Shown in pieces: positions 12,305-24,550 of a stretch of DNA of 64,000 nucleotides; position 1 is the first letter of the stretch, and every line of letters starts with the position of its first letter. The position numbers and the translations under genes are program-made. The stretch is from positions 10,804,974-10,868,973 of the forward strand of contig CM046853.1 in NCBI GenBank assembly GCA_025617745.1, read 5' to 3'. Below the pieces are notes generated by a model. The model was given only the letters and a program-made list of their open reading frames with translations. It did no database searches and was not told where the DNA came from. The stretch is from Heliocidaris erythrogramma. Taxonomy: Eukaryota; Echinodermata; Echinoidea; Camarodonta; Echinometridae.

Positions 12305-13249
12305 TTTGTTTGTGTGTTTGTTTGTTTGTTTGTTTGTGTACAAGATAACTAGAGAACGGGTGAACGGATTTGCACCAAATTTTCAGGGAATGTTCGGATA
12401 GTGACAGGAAAGAATCGATTAGATTTTGGTGATGATCGGTTGACCCCTGCAAATTCTGTGTGACCTTGAAGTTTTGACCCAAACTTCAGTTCGGATAGTG
12501 ACAGGAAAAAATCGATTAGGAAAAGAATCGATTAGATTTCGGTGATGATCGGTTATAGGAACTTCATTTCGGATAGTTTTTTTGTTTTTAAGAATATTTT
12601 ATTACTTCCTTTTTAAAAATAACATTTTTCACAATAATCAAGGTAAAATACACAAACAAATATATTCACATGCAGTATCATTGTGCCAAATTACGTAATA
12701 ATAACAATAAGTAACCATAATATTTAACATGCATAGACTGTAGATTATGCCAAATCTGGAAATCTGGAAATCTGTGGATCAGTGAATAAGTCCCCGGACT
12801 GTGAACCACGAGGTCCGGGGTTCAAATCCCACCGCAGCACTAGCGTCCTTTGGCAAGACGTTAATCTACATTTGCCACTCTCCACCCAGGTATTAAATGG
12901 GTACCCGGTAGGATGGCGAAAGGTTATGTCCTTTGCTTAGCATGTCTGCGCTTACAGGCGACTGGCTGGAATGCTCCCCAGGGAGTGGAGAATGTGCATA
13001 CACTGTGTGCGGGCGTGCCAGAATCCAATGACCGGGGGTAATAATTTGCGCCTTGAGCATCTAATCAGGATGGAAAAGTGCGCTATACAAGTCACATGTA
13101 TTATTATTATTTATTGCGATAAAAAAAGGAGAAAAAAATATAAAATATAAAATATAGTGACAGGAAAGAATCGATTACGGAAAGAATGCAACGACTCGAT
13201 CTGTAGCGCCGCTAAGGCGTGGGTCTGCCGCCTTTGACGGCCTTTCTAG
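12305..13249 (+). mobile_element. Helitron-like array, degraded unit 3
   Basis: This copy lacks the ACCCACGCC 5' end, starts in the TTTG tract and is diverged (a GTGACAGGAAAGAATCGATT motif is repeated several times). It is interrupted from about 12570 to 13150 by foreign DNA including a SINE. It regains the same tail, with hairpin 13214-13234 and CTAG at 13246-13249. Confidence 0.6.
12772..13110 (+). mobile_element. tRNA-derived SINE inserted in the Helitron-like array
   Basis: The tRNA-like head at about 12773-12840 has a canonical B box (GGTTCAAATCC). The body contains GGCAAGACGTTAATCTACAT, ATGGGTACCCGGTAGG and GCCTTGAGCATC, and it ends in GCGCTATACAAGTC followed by a TATTATTATT tail. This is the most complete copy of the family in the window; related copies are at 6850 and, in reverse, at 59866. 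Its insertion dates after the third array unit. Confidence 0.8.
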
Positions 13250-13445
13250 TTTATAAATGTTTTTATATCATCATTCAACGTCAGAATGTGAATTATATTT
13301 TCAAGTTAAGAGTTATCTATACTTGCGTGAAGGAACATGTTTGTTTGATTAAACCTATGTTAGAGTATACCTCCATGTTAACATTTCATATTTTGTTGAT
13401 ACCTTTTTTTTCCTCTCCCAACGCCTCTCTCGGTTCTAACTACAC

Positions 13446-13479
13446 CCCCTCTCTCTCTCTTTCTTTCTCTCTCTCCTTC

Positions 13480-13510
<31 letters not shown>

Positions 13511-13660
13511 GCCTCTGTCTCTGTATGTCTGTCTGCCTGTCTCGGTCTGTTCTTCTCTCTCTCTCTCTCTCTCTTCTGATTCCTGGTATCTATCCCTGCC
13601 TCTATCTGTCTCTGTCTCCTTCTCCGTCTCTTCGTTTCTCTCTCTTTCTCTCAGTCAAGC
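13446..13660 (+). repeat. CT-rich microsatellite
   Basis: An impure (CT)n/(CTGT)n tract. The long + strand frame across it (13219-13743) is Leu/Ser-rich low complexity with no domain and is not a gene. Confidence 0.9.
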
Positions 13661-16373
13661 CCCTGCAACGTCTACATTCACCCCGCTTACCTTTTCCTAT
13701 GTTTCCCCCCTCTCATGCCTGCCCCCACTTTAATACTGTCTGAAGTGTCTCTAAGCCTGCTTCCTGGCCAACAATTTCAAACCCAAGATCCGTCCCATTA
13801 TCAACAAACTAATTATGAGTAATTTGAACTATCTAGTGCCACTAAACATGTTGTGAAGTTGTTACCTGTGCAGTTTCGTGGGCGTTGATTTTCAATCTGT
13901 GTTTGTTAGGGCACCTTGGTCACGAGCAACATTCGTAAGAGAGAATGAAATTGCTATTTGTCAGGAGATGTAGACATTTACCTTGAAATCAAAAGTATGC
14001 CTTTCCACTTTCTGCATTATGTGATCATTTTTATCAAATACTTTGTAAACTCCTCACTGGGTTGAGAGTTTGATAGATTCCATGTTTGTTCGTAATTGAG
14101 TGACAGCAGCGTCTAGCTCTATAGAACATTGTTCCTATAAACAGTAAAGGAGAAATCGCACTTATCTTACTGAACCCTTAATTTTATTACAGAAATGGTA
14201 CAAATAAATGCAACCCAACCTTTTTCTTATAAATAAGCAAGAATGATATTCAAAAGTATGTTATGGTCCCATTTTCTGTAATTTCAAAGAAATTACCTGT
14301 ACAGTTCGTCATACATATCATACAATACTTTTATGACATTCTTTGTTTGTAATATTTCTTATCATCATAATGAGCATATAAGACTTTGATGGATATTTGT
14401 TCAGAGATATTATACCTCAATTCATCAAGTGATTAACATGTTAAGGGTTAATCATTGTTTGATTAACCAAAGTCTAATCAGGATTTTTGACACCGAAGGA
14501 TTACATATACTATATCCTGAATGTAGCATGTCTTCTGTTGTATTCACATTTTATTTTTCCTCCTCGGACTATAATATTAATACATGCCAACAAGGGGAAA
14601 GCTCCAACATAGTTTTATAATTATTTTGGAGGTATACAGGCATTGACCGGTTTCATTTAATTTCCAGTCCAATCTTCGATCGTTGATGAAATATCGTATT
14701 TGTGATGACTGTATACTTTGTGGGAATTTATGTTATTTTGCCAAGTAATACACAGGCACAAAAACGATATCCCTATTATTTTCGAATATTTTTTTTCCTC
14801 TGAAATATTTTTCTAATATTTCTGGTGCAATTTTCGTAGATCGCGTATATTTTGATTGTTATACATAGTTCTTACTGTCTCAAAAATAACATTTCGGTAT
14901 TGCATGATGGCCTCATGTCGTTGGCAGAAGACAAAACGTAATGAGTACAATCTTCTTCGACCATCATCATGTTGCCCCTTCAAGTTCAAAGTTAGTTCAT
15001 CACTCACGAAAGTAGAGGCTTAAACCAAGGAACCAAGTCCCTATAACCATACCACTCCATATCAAACTTGACTTTCATTCTCCCTCCTACGTACTGGGAG
15101 AAAAATCGATAGTGCACCAGACATTCTTCACCCCCTGAAATGTTAACCAAATTACCATGAAAATAGGGAGTTAAAAGTATTTTTCAGATAATAAATCACG
15201 GTTTCATCAAACAAATGTGACATGCTTTGATTTACGTCTACCGACCCTATCTCTATTTACATGTTAGGTAGAGAATTGTTGATATTTGGTCGACATGTGC
15301 TATCTCATTGTATACACTATAGACGATGTCGGGAAAAGTCATGGTCGCGATGGCGTAGCCCCTGGCCTGTTCAGGGGCAACCGCCCTAATGATAAACATC
15401 AATGGTGCCACGAATGACAAGGAGTTCAGTTCAGTTCAGATCAGTTTGCATGGTAATTTTAACAGTAAAATCCTAAATGTAATTGTATCGGCAAGGACAT
15501 TAGAGCCATATGAAATAGACCTCAACAAAAACGAGTTTAGAATTATTTTCTACCTTAATGTTTCTTGGCCCATGACATGAAGTAAAGATAATGTTGCCGT
15601 CTAACAACAATGAGAGCAGCTTATCAGTATATCCTTCTCCGTCTGCATGCACAATCACTAGAAATAACATCGCTATGAGACGCCATGTTAGCTTGGGCTG
15701 AGTGCTATTATAGCTGAGGAAAGTGTGTGATTAATGATTAGGGTCATAAGACACATTTCACTGACGTGAAATGTTGTCAAGCTTTATAAATCATCTTCAC
15801 TTCTCGCAGAACTGATGGTTTCGTGCGCTGCACAGAGTTTGTATGTTCACCTCCATCAAGCACTTCAAGCGAACAAAGACAGAACTTCACAAGACCATTT
15901 TAAATGGGGAGGGGGGTTGTCGGACTAAATATGCCGACAATTTCGCTGGAAAAAAAAATCCCTCAAAATAAAAAGGGGGTCATCAACAGAAATTCCAAGA
16001 TTTTATGAGAAGAATGATTGTAACGTTTGTGACAGAATAGAGTATGAAGTGATAAAGGAATGTGCACCTGTGCACGGTGATTCGGAGTTCACGTTGAAGC
16101 GGCAGTCAGGTTCGATTCCACTAACTCATGTTAACATTCTGAGCACTTCACCAGTAATGATCGTGATAGACAAGGAGATGAACAAGCATCATGGTGTTGA
16201 TTTGATGGGAGTTTAATTTCTACCTGTCATCGCATGCTTAGGAGCAGATCGCAGTCATTCATTTTAATCAACGAGATTGGCATATGAGTGGGAGAAATCA
16301 TGAAAGAAAGAGAGTGTGGAATTTTATATGACATGTATGAGAGATCGACAAAAATAAGGAACAACGGGGTAGC

Positions 16374-16496
16374 GTTTCATCAAGTGTTTTGTCAGTGATT
16401 TTTACCGACAACTGTGATAAGCTACTGAAATCCTTGCATCTGATTGGCTGAGAGCAAATTTGTCGGTAAAATCACTGACAAAACACTTGATGAAAC
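16374..16496. mobile_element. Small foldback element
   Basis: Near-perfect inverted arms of about 37 bases begin GTTTCATCAAGTG and end CACTTGATGAAAC, enclosing a short loop that contains CTGATTGGCTGAGAGCA. A second copy lies at 30592-30708, so this is a dispersed family. No coding capacity. Confidence 0.8.
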
Positions 16497-18295
16497 ACTC
16501 CCCTGATCTCCAAGATAGAGAGTGAAAATGAAAATGAGATGCATGCCTACTTCAGAAAGGAATTCAGATAGGAATTAAGAAATTATCGAAACAAGTTTAA
16601 TGAAAGAGGTATACCAGCGATAATATAAATGGAGAGGCCAGAGAAAAAGATAAAGGATAGTAGACAGAAGAGAAAGAGGAAGAGAGAGGAGTTGAGGTGA
16701 GAGATTGAATTTTGGACCACATTCTCTACCAGCAGGAGTAAAGAGGCTTTCCACTAAATTAGATACCACCTCCTAAGCGGCCAATGCACCATAATTCAGT
16801 TACTTAAACGTGTCAAAATGGATTCATCTTGAGGTTTGCATTTGACTACCTTATTCCACTGAAAGCTGCAACGTAATCATAAGCAGTTTCTGAGAAAAGC
16901 AAATGAAAGGAACGGTCAAGAGGATACCACTGAGATGAGTTTACACTTGAATCTAAATGATGTTGTCATGGTGATGATGATTCATTCAGGGAACACTTCC
17001 CTGATTCATTCCACCCCGATTCTGAGAAGATTCATTAAATTGAAGTGTTTGAAAGCTTAATAAACTTGGTATTGCTGAATTAAAGAATGTTACAAAAACC
17101 CAACACCTGATATATTACTTAAATGACGAAGACTATTTTGCCCTAGATTTCGTTCTAATCAAGAATGCACAGTAGCAATATCAGGCCCGATATAATTATT
17201 TGATTCCTCTTTATTTTAGGAACCCACTTTTCCAGTGCATATGAATTTTGACGACGTCCTGTAAATTAAACACCAGGTTTGTGTCCATTCATGGCGAAGA
17301 TCGGTCAAGCGTGGGACCGTTCTAGTGATCATATAGAGTGGCCGTGACAATGGGATAAAATCTCTGTGTCATACGTCAAGTGGTCTTGTCTGGATAACCC
17401 GTTCAGTACTTGAAATCTATATGTCCAGTGGATCTTGATTGGACATGGTCAAGGTTCAGAAACGGGATTTATGGTTTAAATTTCCAACGTAAAGGGCACA
17501 TTATAATTTATAGAATGACGGTAATACGGTATGGGAGGGGAGAGAGTTGTAAATTGCTCACTTTAATCTGAAATCGATTAGAAGCAAAGGAATACAATGA
17601 CAGAAAACCAAGAGGGCAGAAGGACTGATCGACAAGATTATCAATCGCTATATTATACGATACTGACAATGTAAATCAGCCTTCATGAAAACAAATGTAA
17701 ATTACACTTTATTTATTGTGGAATCATTTCTAAGTCACTTTGATTTCGGTTTCTTCATTTAAAAATATCTTCGATCGTAATTATTCTTTAAGATACAGTA
17801 ATTTGTTTTCAAGGGTTTAAAATCTTTAATTTCTGTGTATTCAACAATATTACATTGCATCTCAAGTGTATCTGTATCGTGTATTGAATTGGAGATACGA
17901 TACTGCACCCCCTGCTGTTATCTCAGTACACACTGTCCATCATGATGGAACCCTAACTGGGCCGAAATATATTGGAGTGGTCACATTAATGACGACTGAT
18001 GGTCAAGTGTCTGGCCATACGGCCTATCATAACAATGGTCATGAAAGTCTTTTCTAACGGTCAAGTGACAAGTGGTAACTGTCTGGACACCCCACGATGA
18101 TCATGGATCAACAACTTCCAATCAATACCCTGGAAGGCACCGCATTGATGTTGGGCTCTTATTGTTTTAGTAAGTCCCCATTAGGTACTGTATCTTACTG
18201 AAATTTAAGCCAGTCCTTGATGTATCATGGCAGTCTCCTCGACTATCTTTTTTTCGAGTGGCTAGAAGTAGAAACTCATTCTTTTACAAAAAGAA

Positions 18296-18910
18296 ATGCG
18301 TTCGTACGAATCTCACTGTTCACTGTTCGTACGAATTCCAGAGTTCGTAGAGATTCATAGATGGGGCATATATTCTTACGGCCTTCTTACGAAGTTCGTA
18401 TGAACGCCGTTTAATTCGCAAGAACAACATAAGACCTTCATGAGAAACGAAGTGATTTTCGGTTATACAATGGCCCTAGAGTTCGTACGTTTTCCGTAAG
18501 AATGCCTTGAGTTATTCTTTCGTCAAACTTACGGCCATCTTACGAATTTTGTTGTCGCAAGATGGTCGTATGTGCAACTCACGGCACTCTCAAGTCATTC
18601 GTAAGAAGATCTTACAAATTTTTGTATATTTTGTTTGGTTGCAAAAAGGCGCTGCCGTGTACTGTCGAAAATTATGTGACTGTTGAAAGTTTGAGGATTT
18701 GAACTTCGTGCGTTTGGCTTTATACCCCCTAAAACTCGACATTTGCACAAATTGTGTACGTGCGCCTTACGACCACCTTACGAACGCCTTACAAACGCCA
18801 ATAATCGTTTGTAAGAGCCCGTACGGATCTCCGTTCGTAAGGTGTTCTTACGACCGCCGCAAGAGCCCTCTATGAACAAATTAAGGCGTTCTCCCAATTA
18901 TCGTAAGAAT
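18296..18910. repeat. Dense cluster of CTTACGA/TCGTAAG motifs
   Basis: About eighteen variants of CTTACGA, TTCGTAAG and TTCGTACGAA occur in both orientations in about 615 bases. The motif is partly self-complementary, so many alternative hairpins can form. I recognise no family; it may be a decayed foldback transposon or a satellite-like element. Confidence 0.7.
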
Positions 18911-20510
18911 TTAAGGTTTCTAGAATTGTCTCCAGAGCCCTACTATTCTCGAGTTTCAAAATCTGTTATCTCCACTAATACACATTCTCTAGAGTTGACC
19001 TTTATATCAAAATAAAGCTTATGAAATGGGGAATAATAATCAATAAATAAATCAAAATTGAAAAAAAAAACTTTTGTCTCATTTTGACGTGACGTGTCAC
19101 ATTTAATAAACTTTGTCATCCTCCGTGGAAATCATTTAGTGGTTAGTAAAATATCCCCAATTCATGCAGGGCATATCATATGATTCTGGTTACAGGGAGA
19201 GAACGGTAGGAGGAATAGGGGTAAAGAGCGGGTAAAAGGTGGGTGCATTGTAATGACGAAAACACTTTTAAAATCATGGTGCCAATATCAGTAAGTTAAC
19301 TTGTTTAAATCGTTAAAGTAAAATGTCCCTGAGAGTTTCTTGTAAGTACAGAAATGTAGGCCACTTTTTGCTCCCATATTTCAATTTGTGTGACTGATAA
19401 AACAAACTGCAGCTACCCTCAACCCCAAAGTCACTGATAAATTGATAGGCTGGTGATAACTCCTGAATTCGTCATCTTAAAGTTTAGAAACCACAGATGA
19501 CTTTTTTGTTCGAAATTTCAATGAGCTCAAATGCCTGAGGTTTTGTTTCCGAAAGGGCCATTGGGCACAGCCTCTACTGATCTTACGGTTGGGATGCTAC
19601 TTGGGAAAGTTTTAAGTCACTTCTAATGCCCTACGTTTTGTTCTTGGATTAAACGGTACGGCCTCTTGTTCCTCTCTTCTCAGTATCTTATTAACAGATG
19701 ACACTCTTAAATTCATGAGAGTAAACATTAAGAGATAGTTCGTCATGCCAGTTGGATGGTACTGATATAGTTTCACTATGTGCTGGAGATTAATCAGTTG
19801 CATTTCATCGCCTAGGCATCAATGCAAATATTGCACCCACTCGGTAGCCATTTAGGACCCTTGACTTTTGTTAGTCCCACCTATTCTATCTCGCATCAGG
19901 ATGTTGCGGGCAAACGTAGACGGACAAAATGAAACAATTGCTCTCCTTTCTAGCCCAGAGACAGTGTGAATCTAAGTGATGAGAAAGCTGAAAAGGCATT
20001 TTCACTGTCCTTCAAGCGATTCGTCTGCCTGTTAAAGATGGACCAATTACACCACCCGCGAGGCCACGAGGTTTCTAATTTTGAATTAAAGTCTGAAGAA
20101 ACAGTAGCACATGAATGTAACATGATAATGATTAACCAAAACAGGAGCTAAACAATCCTGATTAATTCGATTATCCATGGTATCAGCCAACTTTGACAGC
20201 TGTCATTTTAATTTTACTGAAGCAGGTTTGAATCTCGATCAGTCTTGATCCCATGTTGTTATTTGGTATGGACATGAATACTCATTACCATGTATAGCTC
20301 ATTTGTGACATCACTATACACAGCATCCTTAACGGTATTATTTCGTTGGATACTGGTTTTAACCCTAGAGTTTGGTCTACAAACACCTTTAACATTGTAA
20401 AGGTGATATTTTCTTATCAAATGTATCATGAACATACACGTTTTGTTTGTAATTGCCTTCTGCATGTGCAAGGTTGTGTAAATATTTGCTAGTTTAACCA
20501 AGGAGTTGGT

Positions 20511-20765
20511 TTAACGTGTTGCAATTTGATATAGGTGACAATGTGATACTTCTGTTGGCTCTGTTGGAATATCTTTCATAGCAAAATTTATCAGACAAGT
20601 ATTGATATCACGAGCTATTTGTTGTCTATTAGATATAATATTCAAAATATATGAGAGATAAGCACGATGACATAACTTAACAATGCTTTTATTGGTTTTT
20701 AGCTTATTATCTGAATGCATATACAAAGCTATCTCGTATGCCAGTTTAACCACCCTGCGAATCAA
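20511..20765 (-). pseudogene. Possible non-LTR retrotransposon reverse-transcriptase fragment
   Basis: The 84-codon minus-strand frame reads like the segment after the RT core of CR1/L2-type LINEs: a KLAYEIALYMHSD stretch (compare the common NLGV-LD motif), KLKTNKSIVKLCHRAY, then LNIISNRQQIARD. The later residues no longer match the expected LDYCN-GLP block, and the frame ends at a stop, so it is a relic. Recognition is from memory of the family pattern only. Confidence 0.35.
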
Positions 20766-23393
20766 ATGCTATTTTGTAACATTATTTTAGAGTGGCTGTG
20801 CTTCTATTAGCCGGGCTAATTAATGACAAAAAATCGAGGATTAATTATAGCCCATGTGGGCTCTCAATTACCCAATGAAATTCTCTTCAAATACAAAAAA
20901 ATAGGAAATTTAATATTTCCGCCAGTTATGAGCATGTACAACAGAACAACATACACGGACCAGTCAAAATTATCATGCACTGGAACATGTCAAGTTTCGT
21001 ACAAGGTTGTGTGATCATATTTGACGCTATTAGTCGGTCACCACAAAAGGCAAAATTTCCGATATGATTCTGATTTTAGGGGCTTTGCCACGATAACAAT
21101 GAAATCAATGGACGACCTCTTAGAATTGGCGCCCCGAGCTCTATACCGTCAGTAAATACAAACCAAGGTTGAGGTGAGAAGGGAAGTGTAGTATTCATTG
21201 GTAGAACCGTTTAGCATTCACATTGGTGGATTGAATCACATTTTCCCCACTACTTTTCTCTATGTATCAAATATGAGTAACCATGGCAACATTACAAATT
21301 AAGTGAAAAAGTAACCAATAGTATAGTTAAGGGCATAAATCTCATTTAAAGTGTGGATACAACTAGTACCATTTCACACCAGTGCATATTATTTTAGTGT
21401 TGTCGTGATCGGAAATGTTAAATCTTTTGCATGGTCATTGACGAAAAATTGTGGGTATTGTGGAGCACAAGATATGTCGAATGAAAATCTGAATCGCCTT
21501 TAGACTTTATTTATGGAATGTTTTTCAGTACATTCACCATCACCCATAATTTCGGTTCAACACTTTGATTAAACTTAACTGAGTCTGAATTGATTATTGT
21601 TTGTTACTTTTAAGTCGGTATGGAGCTATCATGGATCTTGACAAATCCAACCAGAGTCTTAGCTCATAGACTATAGATTGCATTTAAGACTGCGGGGAGA
21701 AATTAAACTTCATATTTCAGGTGGATGAATGGTGAACTTCTCCCCAGGATATGCTTACGCGACAATTTCACAGAAAAGGGGTGCTAATCCACCGTTTGAA
21801 AACATTGGTTTTTCTCTCATTTTTTAGAAGTTGGATGTATAGGACAGAGAGGTCGAATTAGAAGAATACTATAGATCTAATGAGATAATATAAGGAATTC
21901 TTCCGTTTGGATGTTCGAGTATCATTTTATCGACTGTCATTATTTGTGAACATTTTGCCATGTGTTCCTGAAGATTAATTACGTTTCCTTTCAAAATATG
22001 TCTTCTTTCTTTGGCCATTAAACAGATAAATGGTACATAATATTCACCAAATACGATGCATGATGCATGATCCATATCCATCTCTTCCTTTTTCATCGAC
22101 GACCATTCTATAATACATGTATCTTTAGGATTCTTTATTTAGTTGGTTAATCTAATATACTAGAACCTATATCTATCTACAAATTTAAGGTCTTTTGAGA
22201 GGGGCGATTTAAGAAAGGAGCGATTGAGATATATTTCGATATATTTCTGATTGGTACTCATTAAACTTTTGCCTTGACTTTAACAATAATATAAGGTTTT
22301 AATTGTTTCATTTTATCCTGTTTGTTGTTATTGCTCTTCAAGATTCATTTATTTACTTGAATTGAGTTTAGAATCAGTGTTATGATCTGTTCTTGTGTGT
22401 GTTCTAAAACTCATTCGCAAGGAGGAAATTTGTATTTTCATGATTATTGACTAAAACAGTGAATGTGCCATTTTTTATATGTAGTGACTTCAAATTTTTG
22501 TGACTCATATTGGCCTTTTTCCATAATGCTAATTTATATGTAAGGTCCCTTTTCGTTTTAGATAAAAACTAGAATTTTTATAATACCAGACAGTTTTGCA
22601 CATTCATGCAATGTTCGTAAAACCAATGCAGAATTGACCACCTGCTCACCAAATTTTACTTGATTCACATTGTTTATCGGATTTAGAAAATGAAATATTA
22701 GGAGTTATGTATTTTCCTTACAACAACACCTTCTGGCAATCGATGTCTATTACAAAATGAGGCACTTTACACTGTGATCAATGATTTGATTTCTAGTCGA
22801 GAGCTCTGAAAGGGGTTTCCATTTTATATCGGTCACTCTCTACCCTTCCTGAGACCCATAACAAGCCTGACCCACATCTCACAATTCTCTGGCGAATATG
22901 AAATAATAAAGAACAAACTTTGGTGACCATTTTCCAAGCAAACGGTGCCTCCTTCAATCTTCACCCATTGAATGGATTAAAGGATATAAAGGAGGGTTTC
23001 GTAGGTATAAACAAGGGGTACTTCCACTGGGGATTAACTGTGAGTTTTTCTTTATGAATCATATTGATTGTGGAACCTATCAAGATCAAGATGCCCCTCT
23101 ACATTGTCTGGAGCCTAGCCTAGTTTTATTGGATTTAATATTTGTAAAATTAGATTATCATGGTGAGGAAGAAAACTTGGTTACAACAGACAGACACAAT
23201 AACTTGCAGAAAGAAAAAAATAATTGAGTTATGAATATTCTAGAGAGTGGGAAAATCGATAACATTATTGTTCTGAACATTGATTGACTAAACAGGACAT
23301 GACTGTTTTATTATATTATCTCAGAAAACAAGTTTTAATAACAGGTTTAGCTACCCTAAAAAATCACATCAAGCTGATCAAACGTATTGGTTT

Positions 23394-23437
23394 ACCCAAG
23401 GAGTTACTAGGCAAACTTGCCTAGTAACTCCTTGGGT
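23394..23437. repeat. Perfect 21-bp-arm palindrome with 2-base loop
   Basis: Positions 23394-23414 and 23417-23437 are exact reverse complements (outer end ACCCAAGGAG), separated by AC. It can form a cruciform; nothing else surrounds it. Confidence 0.9.
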
Positions 23438-24484
23438 TACCTGACTTTTTGAGCATATACATGTCCGTAGGCTACCCAATATTTTCTTGTTAACATTTTT
23501 TTCTTCCTGTGGTCAAAACTGGTCAAAGGTCTAACATGTCTTTTTTTAACACTCGAAAGATTATAAAGATCACGAATTCAAATCAACACTTTCCACTCAT
23601 TTTATATTAGAAGAACAATGTTTATTCCTGTTTATTTTTCAGAAAAGTTAGAAGCAATTTTGATATTTCAGTTGTTATTTTTCAATTTCCGCTACAAATG
23701 CAAGTCAATTAGCATAAACTACTTAACACATATACATACCACAGTGAAGTGCACTTTATCGGTATGACTAGACTGAATATTAACAATAACACTATTCGTG
23801 TAGGTTGTATAAATGTTATTGTTTCATCTCAGCATAACTTGGAGGACGAAATTTCAACCTTGATCACACCAGTAATTGGAGGGTGGTTTAAGGTTTAATT
23901 CTGAAACTCCAAACGGTTCCTACCTATGTTTTCTTTCTTTTCATTTCTCTTTTGTTATTGTGTTAATTTGACCACACAGGCTACTCATTAACATTGATTT
24001 GCCCAATGCAAAATAATTTTTTTCCTTTTTCACCTATTTTTGGACGGTTGGAATTTGTCAAATATTTTTCCTTTTGCTTCGCGTTTGGCCAGTGCCTGCT
24101 GCGACCTGTCGTACCAATTTCCATTATTCGTAATGATGTCGCATTAACACAATTCATGATGACGGCTTCTGATTGGGAAACAATATAACAGTTTCCGTTC
24201 GAAGTATATGTGTCAGCAGCTCTGAATTTAGGTTAAAATATGATAATGAGCATTTTTTCCCCCAAGATTCGATCGGAGCAATCTATTTCTTTAGTTTCTG
24301 ATGGAAGAAGATATAATTTTCAGTTACTTTATAAAGTATTTACATTTACAAAATAATCAGGTTCATTATAATTGAAAATATCCAAACCTATCATAAAACT
24401 TAATTTATCTATATTTGTGGTAGTGTATACTATTCCCATATTTCTTATTATGTATTTCTTTGTCCATTATTTTCATACTGTTAA

Positions 24485-24550
24485 TGGTTTGATTCCTAAC
24501 TCTTGACCTCCTGGTAACGAGATTACTGCTCTACCACTGAGCCATGTGCA
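24485..24550 (-). mobile_element. tRNA-like relic (SINE head or tRNA pseudogene)
   Basis: Read on the minus strand, TGGCTCAGTGGTAGAGCAG is a good tRNA D-arm/A-box match. It is followed by CTCGTTACCAGGAGGTCAAG and a degraded B box (AGTTAGGAATCAAACC). The arms do not fold into a full cloverleaf, so it is a pseudogene or SINE remnant. Confidence 0.45.

Larger units (their letters stand above)
9578..13249 (+). mobile_element. Head-to-tail array of Helitron-like (Helentron-type) elements
   Basis: Two nearly identical units (9629-10961 and 10962-12304) and one damaged unit (12305-13249) lie head to tail. Each ends in the same tail: a 6-bp hairpin (AAGGCG...CGCCTT) followed 11 bases later by CTAG and a T. 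The intact units begin TTACCCACGCC with a GCCGAT/ATCGGC hairpin, and GGCGTGGGT near the tail is its reverse complement, a subterminal inverted repeat. Such ends, an internal TTTG microsatellite and tandem arrangement are known of non-autonomous Helentrons, which move by rolling-circle replication. No Rep/helicase is encoded. The 5' end lacks the canonical TC of classical Helitrons, so the class is inferred. Confidence 0.65.

Noticed and set aside
9690-13251. CRISPR-like regular repeats
   Set aside because: The spacing and repeats are microsatellites and transposon copies in a eukaryotic genome; there are no unique spacers or cas genes.
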